A stretch of 64,000 nt of DNA, taken from NCBI RefSeq assembly GCF_009768975.1, contig NZ_CP035733.1, positions 620,001 to 684,000 of the forward strand, given 5' to 3'. Position 1 is the stretch's first letter. Every line of letters begins with the position of its first letter. The notes beneath the pieces were generated by a model. It saw only the letters and a list, made by a program, of their open reading frames with translations. It was not told where the DNA came from and did no database searches. The translations under genes and the position numbers were made by a program. This document shows positions 28,929 to 39,122 of the stretch, piece by piece. The stretch comes from Sphingorhabdus lacus. GTDB taxonomy: Bacteria; Pseudomonadota; Alphaproteobacteria; Sphingomonadales; Sphingomonadaceae.

Positions 28929-30743
28929 CTATTCCTCGTCAAACAACCCGGCTAGTTGCTCGATCATGGTGCCGCCCAATTGTTCGGCGTCCATGATGGT
29001 CACGGCGCGGCGGTAGTAGCGCGTTACGTCATGGCCGATGCCGATTGCGACCAATTGCACAGGGGACCGTGTTTCGATCATTTCGATGACCTTGCGCAGA
29101 TGCTGTTCCAGATAGCCACCATGGTTGACGGACAAGGTGCTGTCGTCGACCGGCGCACCGTCGGATATCACCATCAATATGCGGCGGTCCTCGGCGCGGG
29201 CGATCAGGCGGTTGTGGGCCCAGAGCAGGGCTTCGCCGTCGATATTCTCCTTCAGCAACCCTTCGCGCATCATCAGGCCGAGGTTGCGCTTGGCGTGGCG
29301 CCATGGTTCATCGGCTTTTTTGTAGATGATGTGACGCAGGTCGTTGAGGCGGCCCGGCATGGGCGAGCGGCCCGAGGCGAGCCAGTCTTCGCGGGCTTGT
29401 CCGCCTTTCCACGCGCGGGTTGTAAAGCCCAATATCTCCGTCTTCACGCCGCAACGTTCAAGTGTGCGCGCTAAGATATCGGCGCTGATGGCGGCAATAC
29501 TTATCGGACGGCCGCGCATCGATCCGCTATTGTCGAGCAACAGGGTCACGACAGTATCGCGGAAATCGGTTTCGCGCTCGACCTTGTACGATAGGGAGCT
29601 TCCCGGGGACACAACGACACGGGCCAGACGCGCGGCGTCCAGCATGCCCTCTTCCTGATCGAAGTCCCAACTGCGGTTTTGCTGCGCCATCAGGCGGCGT
29701 TGCAGGCGGTTCGCGAGCTTGGTGACCACCGATTGCAGGTTCGACAATTGCTGGTCGAGATATGCACGAAGGCGGTTCAGTTCTTCTTCGTCGGCCAGTT
29801 CGGTCGCGGTGATCGTCTCGTCATATTTGGTCGACCAGATTTTATAGTCGCTCTGCGGCAGATGGTCCCAGTTGCGCCGTTGCGGGGTGACGGGCTGCAT
29901 CCCGTCGTCGCCCATTTCGCCGTCGGCGCTGTCTTGGTCGTCCATGTCCTGGCTGTCATAGTCAGCTTCGGATTCTTCACCTTCGCCGTCCTGGGGTTGC
30001 GCGCGGGCTTCGGATTGGCCGGCTTCCCCTTCGCCATCGTCTTCGCTTTCCCCGTCTTGCTCCTGCTGGTCATCGGAATCATCGCCGCCGTCGTCGGCAT
30101 CGGACGGGTCGATGTCGCCTTCGGTGAGATTGAGATGCTCCAGCATGCTTTGTGTCAGTGCGGCGAAGGCGGTTTGGTCGTCGAGTGCGAGGCCGAGGGC
30201 ATCAAGATCGCCGCCCGCCTTTTCTTCGATCCAGCCACGGAGCATGTCGACACCCGGCGCGGCGCTTTCGGGCACCGCTGCGCCGGTCAGCCGTTCCCGC
30301 ACGATGAGCGACAGCGCCGTGGAAATTGGCACTTCGTCCGCCGATTGCGCGCGGCTGATCGGGTCTGTGCGGAGCTTCAGGTCGAGAGAATGGGCAAGAT
30401 TTGCCGCCACACCCGCCATATTGCGCGAACCCAGAGCTTCGACCCGGGCGTTTTCTACGGCGTCAAAAGCCGCCCCGGCAATGGCTTCGGATGGACGCAA
30501 GGCTGCGTGGCGGGCGGCGTTATGGTGCTTGAGCTTCAGCGCAAAACTGTCTGCAAAGCCACGGGCTTCGGCCACTTGTTCCGGCGGCAAAAGACGGCCG
30601 GGCATCGGAACCTTGAAATTTTTGCCAGCCTGGGTCGGCGCATCGGCGGTAAAGGCAAGCTCGACCTCCGGCTCATGCGCGATGGCGCGCGCTGTGCCGG
30701 TCAGCACCTGTTTGAATTGTTCCAGCGGGGATTCGTTTGCCAT
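28929..30743 (-). CDS. cobT: CobT-like cobaltochelatase subunit (VWA domain)
   Basis: A 604-residue protein with the CobT architecture: an N-terminal domain (1-205), a strongly acidic linker (about 209-280, rich in Asp, Glu, Ser), then a C-terminal von Willebrand A domain with the metal-site motif DNSGS at 404-408. CobT works with the AAA+ protein CobS to drive cobalt insertion by CobN in aerobic cobalamin synthesis. CobS is encoded nearby, but CobN is not in the window. Starts at ATG 30743, directly at the stop of the previous gene. Confidence 0.93.
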   Translation of the reverse strand: MANESPLEQFKQVLTGTARAIAHEPEVELAFTADAPTQAGKNFKVPMPGRLLPPEQVAEARGFADSFALKLKHHNAARHAALRPSEAIAGAAFDAVENARVEALGSRNMAGVAANLAHSLDLKLRTDPISRAQSADEVPISTALSLIVRERLTGAAVPESAAPGVDMLRGWIEEKAGGDLDALGLALDDQTAFAALTQSMLEHLNLTEGDIDPSDADDGGDDSDDQQEQDGESEDDGEGEAGQSEARAQPQDGEGEESEADYDSQDMDDQDSADGEMGDDGMQPVTPQRRNWDHLPQSDYKIWSTKYDETITATELADEEELNRLRAYLDQQLSNLQSVVTKLANRLQRRLMAQQNRSWDFDQEEGMLDAARLARVVVSPGSSLSYKVERETDFRDTVVTLLLDNSGSMRGRPISIAAISADILARTLERCGVKTEILGFTTRAWKGGQAREDWLASGRSPMPGRLNDLRHIIYKKADEPWRHAKRNLGLMMREGLLKENIDGEALLWAHNRLIARAEDRRILMVISDGAPVDDSTLSVNHGGYLEQHLRKVIEMIETRSPVQLVAIGIGHDVTRYYRRAVTIMDAEQLGGTMIEQLAGLFDEE

Positions 30744-31945
30744 TATTCAACCACCCGTTTGCATGCTGTTGCCACCTGTTCTTTGGTGACCTTTCCAACG
30801 GATTTGAGCTGAAACACATGCGCGTTTGGTGTTGCGATGCGCTCGCTGCGTGTTCGTGCTCCGTTGACGGCGGCGGCGAAGTCTTCGCACGCAGCGATGC
30901 TGCGGAGAAAATCGCTGTGACCACTGCCTCCGCTCGTAACATCGGTGGTGTCGATGATCGTGAAACCGGTTTTGCTTGGCTGCGTTTCATATTTTGTTTT
31001 GGTGGCAAAGCAGCGCGCGGCTTGACCTTTTGCCACGAGTTCCTTCGCCTCAAACGGGTTGAAGCAATAGGGCGAGCCAAGACGCGGGTAGCCGTGCAAC
31101 GCACGCGACACGGCCAGCGCCTTATCGTTGAGCGACGCGTAAACGGTGATACGCCGGTCATTATTCACGCGCCGGGCGGCCAGAACCTCTTCGGCAATAT
31201 CGCGTTCAAAATCTTCACGATCAATATCGGGTGAGGCGAGGATGATATTGGAAATGTTGCTGGCGTCGGCATTGGTCGAGGTCCTGTCGACATATTCTAC
31301 CGCCGGTATCACCAATCGCGCGCCGAGGGAGTGGGACACGATGACGATTTCCTTCACCCACTCCAACCTTGCCAACTTGGTGAGGAAATTGCGGAAATTA
31401 CGCTCGTCCCAATACATGTTGGTTTCATCCACCGCATAGCTGAGCAATTCGCCCTGCGAAGGCCAGCTATACTGGATGATCGGCCCGTCAAATTGCGAAA
31501 GGGCGGCAATCTGTACCGTGTCCTTCGCTGTCGAGGGAAAAGTCTCCCGATAGCCATGCACATAGAGGAGCACACGTCCTTTCCGTAGATTAGCCGCGTC
31601 GCGCAGTCCGCTCCACCAGTCCGCTTCGGGTTGGAATGCCAACGGAACAATTGTCTGCTTTTTGCCCTTTGATGGCTTGATCATCTCGGGCGGCGCAAAA
31701 CGTGCGTAACGGACCCGGTCAGTGCGGTGATTTGTCAACGACACATTTTCGCCAAGGCAATCCGGCAGGCGGCTTGTTACCGCGAAATAATCCTTGCCCG
31801 CTATCGCACCAGCGTCGCTTTTGTCAGGATTGCAGCGCGGATTCTCTACCAATTGGCTATGTGGAATGTCGCCATATTCGACAGCAACGCCACAGCCCGA
31901 AAGCACCAGCGGTGCGAGTAAAATGGCTGAAAAGCGCCCCATCAT
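30743..31945 (-). CDS. DUF900-type alpha/beta-hydrolase lipoprotein
   Basis: About 400 residues. A short lipoprotein signal: [19 protein letters not shown], lipobox LSGC. The hydrolase domain has [12 protein letters not shown] (oxyanion loop) and the nucleophile elbow SHSLGAR; the later GSGHSDFL may carry the catalytic His. This matches the DUF900 group of predicted outer esterases. The ATG at 31945 overlaps the peroxiredoxin stop. The substrate is unknown. Confidence 0.82.
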   Translation of the reverse strand: MMGRFSAILLAPLVLSGCGVAVEYGDIPHSQLVENPRCNPDKSDAGAIAGKDYFAVTSRLPDCLGENVSLTNHRTDRVRYARFAPPEMIKPSKGKKQTIVPLAFQPEADWWSGLRDAANLRKGRVLLYVHGYRETFPSTAKDTVQIAALSQFDGPIIQYSWPSQGELLSYAVDETNMYWDERNFRNFLTKLARLEWVKEIVIVSHSLGARLVIPAVEYVDRTSTNADASNISNIILASPDIDREDFERDIAEEVLAARRVNNDRRITVYASLNDKALAVSRALHGYPRLGSPYCFNPFEAKELVAKGQAARCFATKTKYETQPSKTGFTIIDTTDVTSGGSGHSDFLRSIAACEDFAAAVNGARTRSERIATPNAHVFQLKSVGKVTKEQVATACKRVVE

Positions 31946-32478
31946 TTTCCTTTTGGATTTGCCGCGCGCCAATCTTTTACGGCCTTCAATGCACCGGATA
32001 CATGGCCTTTGACGCTGAGTTCCGAATAGGCAAACAGGATCTTGCCGTCCGGCGCGATCACATAGGTTGTGCGGTTCGAACCACCCATAACCGGTAGGCT
32101 GACGTCATAGGCTTTGATCACTGGCTTGGACGCGACACCCACCGTAAATTTGTTACGGCAGGCCTCCACCGAAAATTTCTTCAATGTATCGATCTTGTCG
32201 GCAGACATACCAATGATCGACGCCCCATAGGCAGCAAAATCGTCAGCTGCTTCGGAAAACTCATGTGCCTCAACTGTGCAGCCCGAAGTGAATGCCTTGG
32301 GGTAGAAGTAAAGGACCACCGGTCCTCGTTTCAAAGCCTTGTTGAGATTATAGGTGTAGGTATCGCCCGCGAGAACAGCCTGTGTGGTAAAGTCCGTTGC
32401 ACGCACACCAGGTTTTAATGCGCCGAAAGCAGGTGCGGTTACGAGGGTGAGGGCGATAATGAGGGCGAGACGTTTCAT
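31942..32478 (-). CDS. Exported peroxiredoxin (AhpC/TSA, Bcp-like)
   Basis: A 178-residue protein with an N-terminal signal peptide (MKRLALIIALTLVTAPAFGA), so probably periplasmic. The peroxidatic cysteine lies in YPKAFTSGCTVEAHEF, followed by IIGMSADKIDTLKKF, as in Bcp-type peroxiredoxins that reduce peroxides. A Cys in VEACRNKF may be the partner. ATG 32478 with AGGAG at good spacing; the six extra residues upstream are not needed. Confidence 0.88.
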   Translation of the reverse strand: MKRLALIIALTLVTAPAFGALKPGVRATDFTTQAVLAGDTYTYNLNKALKRGPVVLYFYPKAFTSGCTVEAHEFSEAADDFAAYGASIIGMSADKIDTLKKFSVEACRNKFTVGVASKPVIKAYDVSLPVMGGSNRTTYVIAPDGKILFAYSELSVKGHVSGALKAVKDWRAANPKGK

Positions 32479-32520
32479 GTTTTGCTCCTGAAGCAACTCT
32501 TGGGGGAAATGCCCCTTAAA

Positions 32521-33516
32521 CTAGCTGGATTTACCAACCACGCTTTCCGGCAAATCTTTGCCGAAAACACGCTGGTAATATTCCGCAACGAGAGCACGTT
32601 CCGCTTCGTCACATTTGTTCAGGAAGGATAGGCGGAACGCAAAGCCGACATCCTTAAAAATGGCTGTATTCTGGGCCCAGGTGATGACGGTCCGAGGGCT
32701 CATGACAGTCGAGATATCGCCGTTGATAAAACCCTGACGCGTCAGTTCTGCGACCTTGACCATATTGGCCACGCTTTCCGCGTCGGTACCCGATGCCTTG
32801 GCAAGAACAATCTCGCTTTCGACCTGCGCCGGCAAATAGTTGAGACCGACCACGATGTTCCAGCGATCCATCTGGCCCTGGTTGATTGCCTGCGTGCCAT
32901 GATACAAGCCGCTCGTATCGCCAAGGCCGACCGTGTTTGCCGTGGCGAAAAGCCGGAAATAAGGATCAGGCCGGATGACCCGATTCTGGTCGAGAAGGGT
33001 CAATTTGCCTTCGGTTTCGAGAACACGCTGGATTACGAACATGACGTCTGGACGTCCTGCATCATATTCGTCGAATACCAATGCGGTGGGCGTTTGAAGC
33101 GCCCATGGCAGCAAACCTTCGCGGAATTCGGTAACCTGCACGCCGTCGCGCAAAACAATTGCGTCGCGACCGATCAGGTCGATACGGCTGATGTGCGCAT
33201 CAAGGTTGATCCGGATACACGGCCATTTTAAGCGAGCAGCCACCTGCTCGATATGGGTCGATTTTCCTGTGCCGTGATAGCCTTGCACCATCACACGGCG
33301 GTTATGTGCAAATCCCGCCAAAATCGCCAAGGTTGTGTCGGGATCAAATACATAGCTGTCGTCGGTGTCGGGTACACGTTCATCCGCAACGGAAAATGCG
33401 GGGCATTCCATATCCACATCGATGCCAAACATTTCGCGCACGCTGATTGTTTTATCGGGTGCAGCAAGAATGGTCGCATCGCGGCTGTCAGGCTGGATAT
33501 TAGGAATGTCGGTCAT
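32521..33516 (-). CDS. cobS: CobS-like cobaltochelatase subunit (AAA+ ATPase)
   Basis: A 331-residue MoxR/CobS-type AAA+ ATPase. Walker A is GYHGTGKST (79-87) and Walker B is LVFDEYD (146-152). The arginine-rich second half and the C-terminal RVFGKDLPE match CobS. It should form rings and act with CobT on CobN. The ATG at 33516 is used; a TTG at 33531 is less likely. The two genes between cobS and cobT are on the same strand. Confidence 0.94.
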   Translation of the reverse strand: MTDIPNIQPDSRDATILAAPDKTISVREMFGIDVDMECPAFSVADERVPDTDDSYVFDPDTTLAILAGFAHNRRVMVQGYHGTGKSTHIEQVAARLKWPCIRINLDAHISRIDLIGRDAIVLRDGVQVTEFREGLLPWALQTPTALVFDEYDAGRPDVMFVIQRVLETEGKLTLLDQNRVIRPDPYFRLFATANTVGLGDTSGLYHGTQAINQGQMDRWNIVVGLNYLPAQVESEIVLAKASGTDAESVANMVKVAELTRQGFINGDISTVMSPRTVITWAQNTAIFKDVGFAFRLSFLNKCDEAERALVAEYYQRVFGKDLPESVVGKSS

Positions 33517-33527
33517 GCAAATTCTCG

Positions 33528-34124
33528 TCAAATGAAAGCAGGAGATGTTTTAAGGTGCGTATAGGCCGCAATCACGTCTTGCAAAGCCTTTTCATAAGAC
33601 CTGTTCCCGCCATTTTTGTCAGGGTGATAGGCACGCACCTTTTCGGAATAGGCTGAACGCAATGCACGCCTGTCGGCATCTACGCCAAGCCCTAGCGTCT
33701 TTAGCGCGCTTCGGTCTTGCGGGGAGAGTATCTGGCCATCGGCGCGCTCCTTCGGCATGCGTTCGCGAAAACGAGCGGAAATGGCATCAAGAGGGTCTTT
33801 GAAGTCGGCCCATTTGGGTGGCGAATCGGCTCCGGCAGTTGCGCGGAATGCCCGCGTTTCGGACGGCCAGACATTAAGCGGGCTTTGTGCCTCCAAAATC
33901 TCCTCCATCGTCATTCCGTCAAACCAGTTGTAGCCTGCGTTAAATTCGCGAACATGGTCGAGGCAGAGATATTGATAGTCGCCCGGGCCGTTGGGCGATG
34001 CAGCTTGTCCATATGGGTTTGGCGCGCGAAATTCGCCGGTTTCGTTACAGCCAGGATAGTTACAAGGGCGGCGTGACCCGCGCACGCGGCCGTGGAATCT
34101 GTCGTGCGATCGATCGGAAGCCAT
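33528..34124 (-). CDS. J-domain protein with an N-terminal Cys/His segment
   Basis: A 198-residue co-chaperone-like protein. The C-terminal J domain (about 135-195) has the HPD motif in AYHPDKNGG, so it should stimulate an Hsp70 ATPase. The N-terminus carries CNYPGC and, later, YLCLDHV, which could bind zinc. The order cobS - J protein with divergent bolA is common in alphaproteobacteria. ATG 34124 with AGGGAA upstream. Confidence 0.9.
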   Translation of the reverse strand: MASDRSHDRFHGRVRGSRRPCNYPGCNETGEFRAPNPYGQAASPNGPGDYQYLCLDHVREFNAGYNWFDGMTMEEILEAQSPLNVWPSETRAFRATAGADSPPKWADFKDPLDAISARFRERMPKERADGQILSPQDRSALKTLGLGVDADRRALRSAYSEKVRAYHPDKNGGNRSYEKALQDVIAAYTHLKTSPAFI

Positions 34125-34167
34125 GATTTCCCTTGGCGAAAAACGTCCCATATGGGAAGAGTTCGGA

Positions 34168-34443
34168 ATGAAAAAAGGACCTGCACAATTGGAAATGGAG
34201 CAGCTGCTGACCGCAGCGTTCTCACCCACACTCCTTGTCGTGACGAACGATAGCGCGAAGCATCACGGCCACAGCGGGGACGATGGGTCAGGAGAATCGC
34301 ATTTTACGATTGAAGTTCAAAGTGAAGCATTTTCCGGGATTGGCCGGGTTATGCGACAGAGAATGGTCAATAAGGCATTGGGGGATATTCCGGGCACACG
34401 TGTGCACGCCCTTGCGATCAAAGCGACGGCGCCTGACGATTGA
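34168..34443 (+). CDS. bolA: BolA-family protein
   Basis: A 91-residue BolA protein. BolA proteins partner with monothiol glutaredoxins and Fe-S cofactors; some affect cell shape. The signature ESHFTIEVQSEAFSGIGRVMRQRMVNKALG with HHGHSG upstream fits. The ATG at 34168 gives the family length. It is divergent from the J-protein gene with 43 bp between the starts. Confidence 0.9.
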   Translation: MKKGPAQLEMEQLLTAAFSPTLLVVTNDSAKHHGHSGDDGSGESHFTIEVQSEAFSGIGRVMRQRMVNKALGDIPGTRVHALAIKATAPDD

Positions 34444-34550
34444 ATGTCACGCCATGTAACGGAATGCCCTTGCTTATAAAGGCTTTCTTGGCATAGTCTC
34501 CAGTTATCCGGATTAGCAGGCTTGTCCTGACTAGGGTCGCAGCCGGGGAA

Positions 34551-35399
34551 ATGGGGGGGTTGATGCTTTCGCGCACCTATCGGCCGTCAGCTGATCTGGC
34601 ACCCTATATCCGCCGCTTTTATGTATTTGAGGCGCCGTTACCCGACGGGGCCGTTGTCGAAGATTTCCTGCTCGCGGAAACCGCATTTGTCCGATGCCTT
34701 TTGCGCGGTGACTGGTCGGCCGAAACCAAGCCCGGTGAATGGAACACAGCTGGAAATATCGTTTTTTTTGGTGCCAACAGCGGCCCATTGAAAGTGCGTG
34801 TAAAAGGCGGCTTTGCTGTCACAGGTTTCGCTATTCGTCCGAGCGGATGGCATGCTCTGTTTCCGGATCCGCATAATCTGCTCGCTGACGATATGCGCCC
34901 ACTTCAACAATTATGGGGTGATCTGGCCGACAAGATGATTGAAGGTGTAGTGCAGGCGACTGACGACAAAGGCCAGTTGGATGCCATGGAAAATTGTATC
35001 CGTGAGCGGCTAAAAATGTTTCCGGGCCATTTGCCCGACCCTCAGATGGCGCAGTTTGAAATCATTGCGCGTACCGATAGTACCATTCGGATCGAGGATG
35101 CCGCGGCTCAACTGGGGTTGTCGGCCCGTCAACTGGAACGACGTTGTCTCGCTGCCTTTGGCCTTTCGCCAAAGGCCATCCTTCGGCGTAGCCGTTTTTT
35201 GGATGCCGCAACCGCATTGCGCGGTTTCAGTAGCCCGAGTGAGGTTGAGTTAGGTGCGCTGCGCTATTATGACCAATCGCATATGAACCGGGAATTCCGG
35301 CGATATACGGGGATGACACCACGGGTGTTTGCCAATGCCGCAACACCATTGCAAACTGCCGGCTTAAAGCTGCGTGAAGAAAGCCGGTATGAAGATTAG
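34551..35399 (+). CDS. AraC-family transcriptional regulator
   Basis: A 282-residue regulator. The N-terminal half (to about 160) resembles the DUF6597-type sensing domain (RTYRPSADLAPYIRRFYVFE). The C-terminal half has the two AraC helix-turn-helix motifs: IEDAAAQLGLSARQLERRC and the last helix MNREFRRYTGMTPRVF. ATG 34551 or 34563. It may control the downstream pirin gene. Confidence 0.88.
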   Translation: MGGLMLSRTYRPSADLAPYIRRFYVFEAPLPDGAVVEDFLLAETAFVRCLLRGDWSAETKPGEWNTAGNIVFFGANSGPLKVRVKGGFAVTGFAIRPSGWHALFPDPHNLLADDMRPLQQLWGDLADKMIEGVVQATDDKGQLDAMENCIRERLKMFPGHLPDPQMAQFEIIARTDSTIRIEDAAAQLGLSARQLERRCLAAFGLSPKAILRRSRFLDAATALRGFSSPSEVELGALRYYDQSHMNREFRRYTGMTPRVFANAATPLQTAGLKLREESRYED

Positions 35400-35462
35400 G
35401 GGTCGGGTCGCATTGACCATCCCGACTTGACAATTCAGGGCAGGTCACAGCATCCTAGGGTT

Positions 35463-36341
35463 ATGCTGACAATCACACCGACCACCCACGATCTTGGTGC
35501 TTTTGAAGTCCGCCGAACACTGCCGAGCAAAGCGCGCACGATGGTTGGACCCTTCATCTTCGTCGACCAATTCGGGCCTGCGCACTTCGATATCGGTGCC
35601 GGGATGGATGTACGTCCGCATCCGCATATCAATCTGGCAACGGTTACTTATCTGTTCGAAGGGGCGATTGATCACCGGGACAGCTTAGGCACATTTGCTA
35701 CTATTCGCCCGGGTGCGCTCAATCTCATGACGGCGGGCAGAGGAATTGTGCACAGCGAGCGTACCCCATCACCCGAACGCTCCACCGGATCGCCCATCTC
35801 GGGAATGCAAACATGGCTGGCCTTGCCTGATGGCAAGGAGGAAATTGATCCGGCCTTTGAGCATATAGCCAAAGAAAATTTGCCCCTCGTGGAGACTGAC
35901 AATGTGTCAGCGCGGGTTATCATGGGGTCTCTTTGGGGTGCAACGGCACCCACGACCCAGCATGCCGAAACGATTTACGCAGACATTTTGATGAACGCGG
36001 GCGCGACGATTCCTATCGATGCTGAAGCGGACGAGCGTGCTATTCTGGTCGCTCTGGGACATGCCAGCCTCGACGGTGAAGCCTTGGAGCCGCGCAGTCT
36101 GTATGTTTTGCAGCCGGGCCAGCCGATGACTTTGCGCGCGGACAGCGATTGCCGCGTAATGCTTTTAGGCGGCGAAGGTTTTGCCACTCCGCGGCATGTG
36201 TGGTGGAATTTTGTGTCGTCGTCACGCGACAGGATCAATCAAGCCAAATCCGACTGGAAAGCCGGTAACTTCCCGCTTGTTCCCGGTGACGATAAGGAAT
36301 CCATTCCTATTCCTGAAGTTCCCTTGACCAGAAGCAGCTGA
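35463..36341 (+). CDS. Pirin-family cupin protein
   Basis: A 292-residue bicupin. The N-terminal cupin keeps the metal ligands: VRPHPHINLATVTYLFEG gives two His and GRGIVHSERTP gives His and Glu. Family members include quercetin 2,3-dioxygenases (YhhW) and transcription cofactors. The ATG at 35463 has AGGG nearby; a TTG at 35427 is rejected. Function not certain. Confidence 0.88.
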   Translation: MLTITPTTHDLGAFEVRRTLPSKARTMVGPFIFVDQFGPAHFDIGAGMDVRPHPHINLATVTYLFEGAIDHRDSLGTFATIRPGALNLMTAGRGIVHSERTPSPERSTGSPISGMQTWLALPDGKEEIDPAFEHIAKENLPLVETDNVSARVIMGSLWGATAPTTQHAETIYADILMNAGATIPIDAEADERAILVALGHASLDGEALEPRSLYVLQPGQPMTLRADSDCRVMLLGGEGFATPRHVWWNFVSSSRDRINQAKSDWKAGNFPLVPGDDKESIPIPEVPLTRSS

Positions 36342-36435
36342 GTTGCCGATTTTTTACAATCAAAATGGACATAATTCTGTTTGAAGCGTTATGGCGATGC
36401 AGATTTCCTATCGCTTACAGAAGGTTAAAACCCGA

Positions 36436-37350
36436 ATGACCGAACTCTCCCACCGCCGTCTTTCTTTGTCGACGGGCATAGAAATGGATGCCTATACCGC
36501 AGGCGATCCGTCAAACCCGGCGATTATATTTCTTCATGGTTTCCCCGAATCGCATCGTACATGGCGGCATCAAATTGGGGCCTTTTCGGACCGGTTTTAC
36601 TGTATTGCGCCGGACCAACGCGGCTATCGTGGCACCTCCAAACCGCAGGACGTTGATGCCTATACTGCCGATAAGTTGACTGCAGACATATTCGCATTGG
36701 CAGACGCGCTAGAGGTGCAGAACTTTATCATTGCAGGGCACGACTGGGGCGGTGCCATTGCATGGAGTGTCGCGCTTAACGGTCAAGCAGGTGGGTTTAA
36801 TCCTGCGTGGGCCGGTAGGGTGACGCGGGCGATTATTGCCAACGCGCCGCATCCCTATCTGTTTCAGCGATTGATGATCACGGACATGACCCAGCGCGCT
36901 GCAAGTCAGTATATCCGAGCTTTCCGGGACCCCGCCAACGACGCGCTGGTGCGTGAAAAAGGACTGACGGGGCTTCTGCTCGAGACCATTAAATGGGATA
37001 AGCCCAGCGCTATGGAGCCTAGCGAACGCGCGGCCTTGCTTGCGGATTGGGAAGACAGGGATGCGTGTTTCGGCATGCTCAATTGGTATCGTGCATCTGC
37101 ACTTTATGTTCCGGCAATGGATGAAGATGCGGAATTGCCGGCTTTCGCCGCTGGGGCATTTCCGCAATTGACTATCCCGACCCTAGTGGTGTGGGCGATG
37201 GACGACCTTGCCTTGCCCGCGAGCAATATAGAGGGGATTGAAAAACTTGTTCCCGCTGTTGAGATCGAGCCCGTTTACGATTGCGGCCATTTCGTAATTT
37301 GGGAAAAACCCGAGGCGGTTAATGCCGCAATGGAACGGTTTTTAGCTTAA
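36436..37350 (+). CDS. Alpha/beta hydrolase, epoxide hydrolase-like
   Basis: A 304-residue enzyme. HGFPES is the oxyanion loop. The nucleophile elbow is GHDWGG, with Asp as in epoxide hydrolases and haloalkane dehalogenases rather than Ser. The catalytic His sits in CGHFVIWEKPE. The ATG at 36436 is preferred to 36391 since the protein then starts in the family's usual place. The substrate is unknown; soluble and cytoplasmic. Confidence 0.87.
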   Translation: MTELSHRRLSLSTGIEMDAYTAGDPSNPAIIFLHGFPESHRTWRHQIGAFSDRFYCIAPDQRGYRGTSKPQDVDAYTADKLTADIFALADALEVQNFIIAGHDWGGAIAWSVALNGQAGGFNPAWAGRVTRAIIANAPHPYLFQRLMITDMTQRAASQYIRAFRDPANDALVREKGLTGLLLETIKWDKPSAMEPSERAALLADWEDRDACFGMLNWYRASALYVPAMDEDAELPAFAAGAFPQLTIPTLVVWAMDDLALPASNIEGIEKLVPAVEIEPVYDCGHFVIWEKPEAVNAAMERFLA

Positions 37351-37352
37351 GT

Positions 37353-38426
37353 CTAATTTTCTAGCCACTCGACCCACGTGCCGTGGGCTTGGGCTTCGGC
37401 AAGAAGATGCCACTGCGGCGGCCCGGGCCAATAGCGTATTTGCAGTTCATGTTTGAATGTTTCGCGGTTCGTTTCCAGCATCATCCAAACGAGCGGGCGT
37501 TCGGCTGTTGCGTTCCGTCCATGGGCTTCAATCGCGTCGGTAATAGCGGCACGGCGTTCGGCTGGGATATATTGCCAGACAATGCTGTGGTTGAAAACGC
37601 GCGCCACACCCGCATCCTGAGGTGCCGATAGCCTTTTCAAAACCCAGTCTAGCGCATCAGATTTGACAACATCTGGTCGTTTCTGCGCAGCGAGCAGGAT
37701 GGCTGCGTCCATTCGCTCCAGCCTTCCCGCATTTTCCGGCCAAACATAGCTTTTGACACGTAATGCGGCGTCAGAATCGGACAGGTCAACTGGGGATTGG
37801 TCACAACCCGATATATGAACAATCTCGACCTCGGCCTTCGGAGGCGGTGAGCCCCGCCATTCCGGCTTGATTCGCATAGGTGAGGATTCCGGACCGGCTT
37901 CAACGCCACCCAGATTATAGTGGTATCGCTCCATCATTGTATTGATGCCAGCGCTCGCTCCGATCTCGTTGAGTTCGAAGCGCGACCCGATTTTATCTGA
38001 AAGCCAAAGCAGGCCTGCCATGAAGCTCGCCGATCGGCCTGCTTCGTTGGTCTGGGGCGGTCCATCCAGCCAAGGTAAAAGCCGCTGATCATGATCGCTG
38101 GTGACAGCAACAACGATGGCGTCCACCTCCACCTGATTTGAAACATGCCCGCTATAAACAGGTAAAAGGCGGGAATCTGCGCCAGTTAGCAGCAAATGGT
38201 GGAAGCCGCCGGCAAGTCTTAAAGGCATCGCGTCCTCCAAGGGCAAGCCAGGCCAATGTGCGATCCGTTTGCCGCATAAGGTATCGCTTGCCATCAATGC
38301 CAACTGCGCTTCAACGATGCGGGCGGTGACCGGCGCACCGTTTCGACGGCAGTGCTCTGCTTGAAACTTTATGCCTTCGGCGACCCTTTGGTCATCCAAA
38401 ACACCTTTACCGAATGAGTCTGCCAT
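37353..38426 (-). CDS. DUF2332 family protein
   Basis: A 357-residue protein of the DUF2332 family, of unknown function, with a methyltransferase-like feel in places (NEIGASAGINTMM). Conserved features include FQAEHCRRNGAP near the N-terminus and VFNHSIVWQYIP in the second half. The ATG at 38426 (GGAAAGGG upstream) is used; the long frame to 38813 covers the hisG start and is a shadow. It ends 2 nt from the convergent hydrolase gene. Confidence 0.85.
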   Translation of the reverse strand: MADSFGKGVLDDQRVAEGIKFQAEHCRRNGAPVTARIVEAQLALMASDTLCGKRIAHWPGLPLEDAMPLRLAGGFHHLLLTGADSRLLPVYSGHVSNQVEVDAIVVAVTSDHDQRLLPWLDGPPQTNEAGRSASFMAGLLWLSDKIGSRFELNEIGASAGINTMMERYHYNLGGVEAGPESSPMRIKPEWRGSPPPKAEVEIVHISGCDQSPVDLSDSDAALRVKSYVWPENAGRLERMDAAILLAAQKRPDVVKSDALDWVLKRLSAPQDAGVARVFNHSIVWQYIPAERRAAITDAIEAHGRNATAERPLVWMMLETNRETFKHELQIRYWPGPPQWHLLAEAQAHGTWVEWLEN

Positions 38427-38465
38427 ATTGCCCTTTCCGCCTTCGGCCCCTAAAGCGCGCCCATT

Positions 38466-39122
38466 GTGACCGAACGCATCATCTTTGCAATCCCCAAGGG
38501 ACGGATTTTGGACGAAGCGCTGCCGCTGATGCAGAGCGCAGGTATCGAGCCGGAATCTGCCTTTTTTGACGATAGCAGCCGGGCGCTGCTTTTCGCTACG
38601 AATAGCCCGAATATGAGCATCATTCGCGTGCGCGCTTTTGACGTCGCGACCTTTGTTGCACATGGTGCGGCGCATATCGGTATTGTCGGTTCGGATGTGA
38701 TAGACGAGTTCGATTACTCCGAACTTTATGCTCCCGTTGATCTGGGCATCGGTCGCTGCCGAATATCGGTAGCAATGCCCTCGGGTGTGGACGAAGCTGC
38801 CAACGGTGGGCATATACGCGTAGCGACCAAATATCCGACCACGACAAGCCGTTATTACCAGGCGCGGGGCATTCAGGCCGAATGTGTGAAACTGAACGGA
38901 GCGATGGAGCTTGCGCCTTCGCTCGGACTTGCAGGACGGATTGTCGACCTTGTATCGTCGGGCAAGACCTTGGCTGAAAACGGCCTAGTTGAAACAGATA
39001 TCATTTCACAGGTGTCCGCCCGGCTGATAGTCAACAGGGCTGCTTACAAGATGATGAGCGGGACTTTGCCCGCATTAGTTGAACGCTTCCGGTTACTGTC
39101 AGGCGAACGTGCGGCGGCTTGA
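38466..39122 (+). CDS. hisG: ATP phosphoribosyltransferase, short form
   Basis: First step of histidine synthesis. At 218 residues it is the short HisG type, without the C-terminal regulatory domain, which in other bacteria needs His[19 protein letters not shown] and [16 protein letters not shown] are family motifs. GTG start at 38466. It overlaps hisD by 14 nt. No HisZ gene is in this window. Confidence 0.95.
   Translation: MTERIIFAIPKGRILDEALPLMQSAGIEPESAFFDDSSRALLFATNSPNMSIIRVRAFDVATFVAHGAAHIGIVGSDVIDEFDYSELYAPVDLGIGRCRISVAMPSGVDEAANGGHIRVATKYPTTTSRYYQARGIQAECVKLNGAMELAPSLGLAGRIVDLVSSGKTLAENGLVETDIISQVSARLIVNRAAYKMMSGTLPALVERFRLLSGERAAA

Noticed and set aside
29679-30812. 377-residue plus-strand frame
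   Set aside because: It is antisense to cobT; its composition follows the codon bias of the real gene and shows no family motif.
37353-38813. Long start for the DUF2332 gene at 38813
   Set aside because: It would overlap hisG by more than 300 bp; the ATG at 38426 with a good ribosome binding site fits the family.
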